Shown one piece after another: positions 10,548 to 18,300 of a stretch of DNA of 64,000 nucleotides (its first letter is position 1; every line of letters begins with the position of its first letter). Under the pieces are notes generated by a model that was not told the origin of the DNA, searched no databases, and saw only the letters and a program-made list of their open reading frames with translations. The DNA is from Colletes latitarsis (lineage: Eukaryota > Arthropoda > Insecta > Hymenoptera > Colletidae): contig NC_135137.1 of assembly GCF_051014445.1 (NCBI RefSeq), forward strand, positions 24,491,501 to 24,555,500, written 5' to 3'. The translations under genes were made by a program, and so were the position numbers.

Positions 10548-10911
10548 CGTAGGATAAATGAAATTTTCGCATCGATTTGCGTTCACGTCGAAGAATGTAA
10601 CGATACTAGCAGCTGACTGTGCCATCGATCGACGAGGTTCTGAGAAACAAATGCCGAAAAGGACCCCGATTCTACGTCACTCGCCTCGCTTATCTCTCTC
10701 TCTCACACACACACATACACACAAACACATGCACTCTACGCTCAGTGGAGACAAAGGGCAACATCGGCACGTGTTTGGCCAGCTAGTCAGTCGTAAAAAA
10801 GAATCAGTCAAGACAGTTCACGCGACACATTTTAGAGATATTTCATTCAGTTATGTATTATCGAGCATGTAAGAAATACAGTGATATAAACAATCAGCGA
10901 ATACTTATTAA

Positions 10912-11541
10912 ATTCCTTTTTACATTTTTAAATTGCAGTGTATTTGAAAAATTAAGAACGTTTCTATTCGTAAGTAACTCGGAACAAGCGTGGTGCACGT
11001 ACACATAGTCACTCACGAATAACATAATCGCGGTGCGTGTTTATTTAATTGCATAGTGGTTAGTGCCTGAAAGGATTATTTGTGGATACTTGCGGACATT
11101 GTGGACGATCGTGGGGCGTGTATGATCGTGTGTGGGTGATTTTTGTGCACAACGTTATGGTATCGGAAGTGACATTCACCCTTTCTCTGTGAAAATCACG
11201 TCGGGCGAGTTTTAATATGCCCTTGTGGATTTTCATAAGAGAGGTTGAATCTTATTCAACGTAAGGTGTTCGCATTTCCATAAGTGGACAAACATCTAAG
11301 GCTGTCGATAACGTCGGTAAGTAAAGTTTTTCATGCTGCGTGAGAACCACTAGCACTGGCCTGCCGCAACCTTCCGCGCGAACGCAGCTGTACGCAGATT
11401 GCCATTCTACAGGCGGAACTTTAAACGTTAATAACTTTGTAACGAAGCCTCCATCAACTAATTGGTATTCTTGATTTTCGTCTTATTTTGGCCTCTAGAA
11501 TCGCTCATGTAAATTTTTCCCAGGGGTGGCCGAACACCCTG
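10912..11541 (-). repeat. Right inverted arm of the foldback element
   Basis: This is the inverse copy of 9918-10547 and ends in GGCCGAACACCCTG followed by TATA. Confidence 0.8.
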
Positions 11542-11581
11542 TATATGTAAAATGTTCCTTCACAAATTCTTCTTCTTGATT

Positions 11582-11599
11582 GACTCGGACGAGTCCCCA
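11582..11599 (-). promoter_or_regulatory. Gypsy-1 primer-binding site
   Basis: On the minus strand TGGGGACTCGTCCGAGTC begins five bases after the LTR. It matches 14 of 18 bases of the tRNA-Pro type site TGGGGGCTCGTCCGGGAT known from many retroelements. Use of tRNA-Pro is inferred. Confidence 0.65.
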
Positions 11600-11604
11600 A
11601 ATTT

Positions 11605-11910
11605 GTAGGATTTAACGGAGAGAATATATTTGAGGAACAAATATACAAAGAATATAATTTTAATAAATGAATTAGGAACACACAAATTAGCAATTAACAA
11701 TTAACAACACAAATTCAAATCGCATTAATTGGCAACACAACTTATAATCACGTCTCTCTTTCACAATCACTCGTTTCCAACTCCTCGTTTTCTCGCTGAC
11801 CCTGGTTACCCTATTCCTTCTCGAACAAAACACTCCCAAACCTTTTGCACATAAATTAACATTTAACAAAACTACAGCGTGGCACAAATATTCAATACAA
11901 ATCTCCTACA
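11605..11910 (-). repeat. Gypsy-1 5' LTR
   Basis: This 306-bp repeat is the partner of 3349-3653 and is followed on the plus strand by the right copy of the ATAT duplication. No promoter motif is claimed within it. Confidence 0.9.
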
Positions 11911-12578
11911 ATATGCTAAAGACCACCTCAAATATAATGCATCTTTCTGGGATGATGTTCTCTTCACTGATGACAGCAAATTCGAAATTTATCAAGACAG
12001 AAAACCGCCGAAAGTATGGAGAAGTAAAAACAGTGCTTTGAAGGAACAAAACTTAGTCCATATAGTCAAACATGGAGGGGGATCTGTGATGGTCTGGGGG
12101 TGTGCGGCTGCTTCCGTGGTTGGAAATCTCGTGTTCATTGAAGATACAACGAAAAAGGAGGATTATGTTGAAATATTGCGGAGAAACTTAGAGCCTTCCG
12201 TTGCGAAATTGAATTTATCAAGAACATGGACATTTTAAAGTGACAACGATCCGAAGCATACATCACGCATGGCAAAGGAATGGCCTTTTTACAGGACATC
12301 AAAACAATTAAAACATCCTCCCCAATCCCCAGTTCTTAATTCCATAGAAAATCTATGGTATTATCTGCATTGAAAAATACGAAAAAGAGAGAAGACATTG
12401 AAAGAAACTCTCAGGAATATCATTTTAGAAGAATAGAATCAAATTTTAACAAATTATACATCTCCATTGGTCAAATCTGTGAAAAATAGATTGACCGAAG
12501 ATGTAGAAAACAGCGAACGTTCAACAAAATATTAATTTTACAAAAAAAAGGAAAAATTGTTATTAATAACTATAGATG
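11911..12578 (+). pseudogene. Tc1-like transposase, C-terminal part
   Basis: The translation matches the Tc1 family core. FWDDVLFTDDSKF carries the first catalytic Asp, KHGGGSVMVWGC is a conserved block, DNDPKHTSRMAKEW carries the second Asp and NSIENLW carries the Glu, so the DDE residues are all present. The frame has an in-frame TAA at 12236-12238, just before the second Asp, and further stops after the Glu motif. The gene is split from its upstream part by Gypsy-1 and its 3' flank is interrupted by the TTAA-flanked element. It cannot make an active transposase. Confidence 0.85.
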
Positions 12579-14475
12579 TTAAAGTACTAAGGGACTTTAA
12601 CGTGGGTCCGGATGAGGGAACAGACAGGTAGAGAAACAGTTACAACTTTTACAAAAAAAGTTAAATTTATTTTACAAAATATAATTTCTTACAAAACTAA
12701 AATGTGAAAAATAAATATAAAGGAAAACAAAAATTGCGGAAAACACGGCTCGCTTTTCCGGCCGGTCTCCTCTTTTCTTTCTCCTAATTCATTTACCTTG
12801 GTGGAGGCCTTCTGTAACACAATTGTACAGCAAAGTATGAATATTTTGCGGACAGCTTACACGTTAACGCGCGCGTCAGCTGCTTATCTCGCGCTCCAGC
12901 GACAGTCTAGTGTGTTTGGAGGGGAGAGCTGGCTGGCAATTTAGCGCTCTAACCAGTGGACTGTATATTCTTTCTGGTCGATGAGATTCGTTTCTTACGA
13001 TCTCACCGACGTGCACAACCGGGTAGATGAAGATCTCCTCAGATCTACCGGGTTCGCTCTCGCAATGCCACGGATGGGAAACCAAATGGAGGTTGTAAGG
13101 CTCCAAGAGGCTATATCCCGCAAGCACGCTCACCGTGCGAGTGGCGTCTGGACACCACCTACGCAAGAGGACGTCTTGTCCTGGTTCGGCTCCCTCGTCA
13201 GCTGCTCCTCAGGAGCGACCTGCGGCCTGCCTACGCAGCTGCCTAGCCAGCGATTCCTTTCAACCAGGAATGCCCGACAGCCAGCCGTAGCGGCCTCGAC
13301 GGCGGCTCCTATAGTCCGAGGAACTGGCCTGCGGCACGCCAGATTAGGATGAAATTCCCCTGCTAACCTATCCACCCTACTTTTACAGCCCAGTGTGGTC
13401 GACTCACAGCTGGTAGTAGGTGTAGAGGTGGGAGGAAGGCTCTTCGAACCCTTTGCTCCACCGTACGCTTAGGCTCTACTTATTGTCCCCTCACGACGGT
13501 ATATTGGAACGGGTTCTCCGAAGCCCGATGCACGGAGAGCACCACGAGGTGATATCCTTCCTGAATATCTACCTTCCGGTTGCTCCTACGCCGTATAGCT
13601 CCAGACTGGTCGGTGAAACTTTCCACCCCACCGGTCGGTGTACTCTCTACGGTACACAGGACGGGTGGCTTCAGTGGGTTTCGTACGACTTCTACAAACG
13701 GTGAACTACCACCAGGCGATACTAGTATATCAGTATCAGCCTTCCAGTAGCTCTAACCGGATAATTGGAAGAAGACTCAAGGCGATCGACACCGAGTCTC
13801 CAACGTCGCAGTCGCATCCACGACCGGCAACGTTCAATCACACTCCTGCGTCTACGATCGCTTCACACCCGGCGTGCCGTGCGATCGCTACAACAACAGG
13901 CAGATTGTCCTATCTCTGGAAAAATCTCAAGTCACGATGACGAGATTTTCCACTAAATTATTATCGCTGTCCACTTGCTGTTTCTACTTAAGAGCGAGCT
14001 TAGCTCACACTCTTCTGAGCTTCGATTGAAAACCGGAGCGAGATCGTAAATAGGTCTGCTCTGGATCACCGACGGCTCAGTACTGAAGCGTGACGATCTG
14101 CAAGCAGCCACGGCCCCGGCTGGCTCCGTCGCGCAGGCGCAGTACTGGTTAGCGACGCATCGCGCTGCTGGGCCCCGGGCAGCTCCTCGCTGCGTGGCCA
14201 CGGCGCGGCGCTGCCGCGTTTCGTCTATCGACCTTTCTTCGATAGATCTCGTTTCTCTCTCTTTCTCATCGCTAGCAACACAATTCTTAGAATTTCTCTC
14301 AAAACTCGAGAATTCCCGTGAAGCTAACTGGAAAAAACACGTAAATAGCCGCGGTATACAAAACTGAACGATGGAAAATTTCCACGTCAGCACAACCATC
14401 TAGAATTCCGCGAATTCAATATAGATACGGGCATCGCGGCCGAGTTTCTCCGTCTCGGACTCACGCGATATTTAA
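12579..14475. mobile_element. 1.9-kb TTAA-flanked non-autonomous element, copy 2
   Basis: This is a near-identical copy of 4415-6310, with direct TTAA at 12579-12582 and 14472-14475 and the same ends. The few differences, including small indels, alter the short internal ORFs, which argues that those ORFs are not coding. It interrupts the 3' flank of the Tc1-like element. Confidence 0.75.
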
Positions 14476-14929
14476 ACAATAGATGTTAACTTTATATCGA
14501 CTCAAGGAAAAAGGAAATTTTTTGTTCTTTGCATTATATGTTTGCTTATTGTTAAATTATTACTAAAAAAAATATATGCTTTTATAAAAGATAAACTGAG
14601 CTTTGAATATCATACACTTTTTTCCTATTTTCTTTCATACCTTTGAAATGATTTCAAACAGAAGTTGATAATTTCAAGTGTTAACTTTATATGTATTGAC
14701 GCTCACTATAGGTTTATAACACGTCGTTTAGTAATGGGACACAAGCGAATATTATTAATTTCTAGCGATAGTCCTCCCAATTAAGGGTTCGACTGGTCAT
14801 TACCAAAGTGCGAAATAACTAAGTCCTCAATAACAACAATTCACGCCCGTGCAAGAAACCTTGGTTCTGTAAGCCATCGGCTGACCAGCCGCCAAAAATA
14901 CATTGTAGTATGTTAAAGACGACCGTGAG
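14476..14929. other. AT-rich Tc1 flank and U2 upstream region
   Basis: The first about 220 bases are AT-rich and probably the rest of the Tc1-like element's 3' end. The sequence GTTAACTTTATAT occurs twice there (near 14486 and 14680). The last about 200 bases should hold the U2 promoter, with a proximal sequence element expected about 55 bases before the gene. I could not identify that element with confidence and see no coding sequence. Confidence 0.4.
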
Positions 14930-15118
14930 ATCGCTTCTCGGCCTTATGGCTAAGATCAAAGTGTAGTATCTGTTCTTATCAGCTTAATATCTGATACACT
15001 CCCCATCGGGGAGTCAGAATATTAATCTGATTTTTGGAAATTGACGGAGCAGTTGGAGCTTGCTCCACCTCTGTCGCGAGTCAGCCTGGCATTGCAGTGC
15101 CGCCAGGATTGGCTCACA
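14930..15118 (+). ncRNA. U2: U2 small nuclear RNA gene, complete
   Basis: The gene makes the U2 spliceosomal snRNA, which pairs with the intron branch site. It starts ATCGCTTCTCGGCCTTATGG, the conserved 5' end with the AUGG variant seen in insects. The branch-recognition sequence GTAGTA is at 14963-14968, a stem-loop with TCCCC/GGGGA at about 14999-15013, an Sm site ATTTTTGG at 15030-15037, and the 3' stem-loops (GGAGCTTGCTCC and CTGGCATTGCAGTGCCGCCAG) follow. The length of about 189 nt is normal. All 5' sequence and a candidate 3' box are kept, so the gene may be functional although a retrotransposon begins about 20 bases after it. The exact 3' end is uncertain by a few bases. Confidence 0.95.
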
Positions 15119-15129
15119 ATAACTACACG

Positions 15130-15138
15130 AAAATCAGA
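15130..15138 (+). terminator. Candidate snRNA 3' box
   Basis: AAAATCAGA fits the AAARNNAGA core of the metazoan snRNA 3' box used for 3'-end formation and lies about 12 bases after the U2 3' end, a usual distance. The GTTT part of the consensus is missing. The 5' junction of the downstream retrotransposon falls inside this motif, after ATCA. Confidence 0.5.
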
Positions 15139-15168
15139 TTTTAAGTATTTTATTTATTTATTTATTGA

Positions 15169-15225
15169 TCTTTTAACTTTTGACTTTCAACTTTTAACTT
15201 TTAACTTTTAACTTTTAACTTTTAT
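15169..15225 (+). repeat. Heptanucleotide repeat in the element 5' UTR
   Basis: About seven units of AACTTTT/GACTTTT lie between the U2 flank and the start codon, followed by a CT-rich tract. All copies with a 5' end have it with different unit numbers (for example about 27038-27100, 39205-39255 and 51345-51410). Confidence 0.7.
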
Positions 15226-15300
15226 TCTGACTTCTATATACACTTTGACTCTTACTTTTGCTCTCTCTCTGTTTTTCGTTTTATTTTCTAAGTTTTAGGC

Positions 15301-18300
15301 ATGGCCGAAGGATCCGGATGCGTCGCCCGAGGAAACGAGGTAATCGTTAAGTTCCCGTTCCCCGACCAATTTATCTGTCCCTACTGCCATCGAGGGACTA
15401 CGGCGCTGCGAAGGGGAGCGGCGGTGTACCAGCGGCACGAGGATTTAGGTAAACACCTTAAACTTCACCATTCGGGTATTACGCGTAGGTTTGTATGCGG
15501 TGATTGCGGCTTCACCGACAACAGTGCTTATGCACTGAAGAAGGTGAAGCAGCATCACGCTGCAAGCCACGCGAATGGTGCACCGAATCCTCCTGCCGCT
15601 GGTGCACCATCGGCCGCCCCGGGTGACGCATCTGCATCCCCGGCCAGCGGACCCGCGGGGGGGACGGGCTCCCTCCGCGAGGGCGCGAGAAGCGAGGCCC
15701 CGCGATCCGCCGAAACGGATCGATCGACCACGCGAGGAGGCGAGCCGCCATGCGCGAGAAGAAACGTGCCAGCGGTGGCGGCGTCGACCTCCCGCGGTAA
15801 GTCAAAGTCCTCCGCCCCCACAACGACGACGGCGAGGACAACGACAGGGCGGAGGACAACGGCGGCGACGGTGGCGGGAAAGAAGCCCGCCACCGCCACA
15901 CTGAAGAACTTTGTTACCGTCGCCGCCAGACGCAGCGGGTCGCAGCCCGAGCCCGCAACGGCTGCACCGAGGGGGTGCAGCAGAAGGGTGACTCCGACCA
16001 CCACCTTCGCGGAGGTCACCCGGGGGCCACCGGCCGCCACCACCGGGGTAACGACGACAGCCACGGCGAGGGAAACGAAGAGGACAACGCCCAAGACGCC
16101 CTCGCCGGCCGGACCGATGACAGTGGGGGGGACCACCACCACCCAGCCGCCCCCCCCCGCCGGACAACTAACCCAGACCAACTCCGGCAATCTGTCGTCG
16201 GCCGGTAGGATTGCCCCGGTGGTCGTAACATCCACGGCGGCCACGACGACGACGACGACGACGATCACGACGACCACGACGACGACCTCGGTGGTGCGGG
16301 GGTCAATACCCGCACCGGTCGTGACACCACCGCCCACCCGGGGCCCAACTCCATCACCGAGGGGGACAGCCGGCGGCAATTCCACCTCGCCGCCGGCACT
16401 CGCGGCCAGGACGAGGGCGCGAGCCAGGAGAGCCGCCACCGAGCCCCCCCAGCAGACCCCGGGTACATTACGGCGCAGTAGGAGGATCCGCGGCACCCCC
16501 CAGGCGGTGGAACCAGTCGCGGCCGAGAGGAGGACGCCGCCGACGACTTCTCCGGCGGCGCTAGGATGCCCCACCCCAAGGAGAGGAAGAAGTGCCCGGG
16601 CCGTGTCCCTCCCGCCCGGGAGGGGGACGAAAGGGGGCAACACCACCGCCCCCACATCCCCAGGGGTGGGGACGACAAGAAGAGGGAGAAGGAGGAGACT
16701 CCCGGCCATCGAGGAGTCGTCGTCAGGAGAGGACGAAGATGCGGAAGCGACAGCGGCTCCGTCGTCGTCGTCGCCGAGGGTAGATTGGACAGTGGCGGCC
16801 CCCAGAAGAGGAAGGAGGAGGGCTGGGCTGCAGACCCCCGAGCCGGGGGGCCAGGGAGCCACGGAGAGAAGAATAACGCCCCCCGGCAGCGCAGAAATGG
16901 TCGGTCCCTCCGTGGAGGCGGAACGGGGCCGAAATACGGACCAGGGCCCACCTAATATTAGTAGTATTAATGGTAATAATAATAATAATAATGTTGATTT
17001 TAGTAGCAGGACTAAAGATTTTAGCAGGATTAAAAGGTACTGTGATAGGGCCACGAGCCCCATTAATTTTAACAGCAGTTATGACAATCCTAACCAAGAC
17101 GACCAGCGATGGGATTTAAATTTTAACGCAATCGACGCGAGCCGGGGCAGTCCGACTAATGCCCCCGGGTCAAACCGGGGCTCTGTTTGTAGAAGGACCG
17201 CGGCCCCGAGTGGTGCAACCCCTGCGGTCAGTAGAGGGAACGCCGCCGTGGACCGGAGGCAGACGGCGACGAGGGGGAGAGGGAGTGGTGTCGACCCAGG
17301 AACGTGCACACGGAGTGACCCGATGGTGACCGGAGGTAAGCGGACGCAGCAAGCGTGTGGGGGGCTCAGACATGGGCCGGGGCGGAATCCCGAAGCAATC
17401 GTGGAGCGTCCAGGGAGAGGGCGCGGACCCACCCGGGGCGAGCGGACGCCAATGGCTGCCCCCCGCCGACGCGGCGGCGCCGAGGAAGCGTCCGAAAGGG
17501 CGCGAATCGTCGCGGCTGCGGAGGCGGTGGAGACAGCGGAGGGCTTAGAGGCCCTTGCCGCCCTTGTGGCGGACTTCTTTGGTTCGAGGCGTTCCGCTCG
17601 CGGAAGGGGGGGTGCCGCAAGAGCCACTGGGGGGGGAGGAGGAAGGCCGGATGCGGCGGAGAGTTTGGGGGTGCGTCCCCGAGGGGATGCCAGTTGCAAC
17701 GGAGCGACCGGGGCTCCTTCTACACGGACGGAACACGTCCGGGAAGCCACGCGAATACAGCGTCTGTTCCGAACGAACCGCAAGCGAGCAGTGCAGGAGG
17801 TGCTGGCCGAGCAATCTCCGCACTGCCAAGTGCCCAAGGACATTGTCCAAGGGCACTTTAGTTCTATATATGCGGCTCGGGACCGTTCGGAGCACTTCCC
17901 GGCGCTCCACCACGACCAGCCGGATGAAGGCACCAATGAGGCACTGGAGAGGCCCTTCGGGTCGGCCGAGGTGTTCAACCGCCTCCGGAGGATGAAAAAA
18001 TCATCCCCCGGACCGGATGGAATCACCTACGCCGACCTGAGGGGGGCCGATCCGGGAGCCGAGGTCCTGACGGCGGCATACAATGCGTGCCGTCGGATGG
18101 AGTTGATTCCCTCCCTGTGGAAGGAGTCTAATACCATCTTGATTTACAAGAAAGGTGAGAGGGATGACCTCAGCAACTGGCGTCCCATCGCCATGGGTGA
18201 CGTAATCCCCAAGCTCTTCGCGGCCGTGATGGCTGACCGCCTTACCCGCTGGGCCGTCCAAAATCGACGGCTCTCCCCGGCACAAAAGGGCTTTCTGCCG

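Larger units (their letters stand above)
9918..11541. mobile_element. Foldback element with about 630-bp inverted arms
   Basis: The left arm 9918-10547 is repeated in inverse orientation at about 10912-11541 with only scattered differences, around a spacer of about 364 bp. The ends read CAGGGTGT...ACACCCTG. Both are flanked by TATA, a possible 4-bp target duplication. The spacer holds CT and CA microsatellites (about 10695-10730) and no convincing coding sequence. The element lies in the leader of Gypsy-1, between its LTR and gag. I recognise no transposase and do not assign a superfamily. Confidence 0.8.
3349..11910 (-). mobile_element. Gypsy-1: Ty3/Gypsy LTR retrotransposon, complete ends, broken genes
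   Basis: The element has direct LTRs at 3349-3653 and 11605-11910 (about four substitutions and one indel between them), short inverted LTR ends (TGTAGGA/TCCTACA), and an ATAT target duplication (3345-3348 and 11911-11914). On the minus strand the order is LTR, primer-binding site, gag, protease, RT, RNase H, integrase, LTR, the Ty3/Gypsy order. No env-like frame is seen. Two later insertions interrupt it: a foldback element in the leader and a TTAA-flanked element in the integrase. Similar LTRs imply a fairly recent insertion, yet the genes already have two in-frame TGA codons and a frameshift. Confidence 0.9.

Noticed and set aside
10680..10735. CT/CA-rich tract in the foldback spacer as a promoter or telomere-like signal
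   Set aside because: It is a simple microsatellite with no supporting motif.
16150..16158. Programmed ribosomal frameshifting at the poly-C run as an established feature
   Set aside because: Copies A, C and F read through in one frame, so a shift is not needed. No conserved downstream pseudoknot was identified, and slippage or sequencing error explains ten C.
15555..18026. Long minus-strand ORFs opposite the Utopia-type gene (up to about 500 codons), repeated in every copy
   Set aside because: They lie wholly opposite a clear coding frame of high GC content, consist of low-complexity Val/Leu/Pro/Ser-rich sequence without domains, and change length when the sense frame changes.
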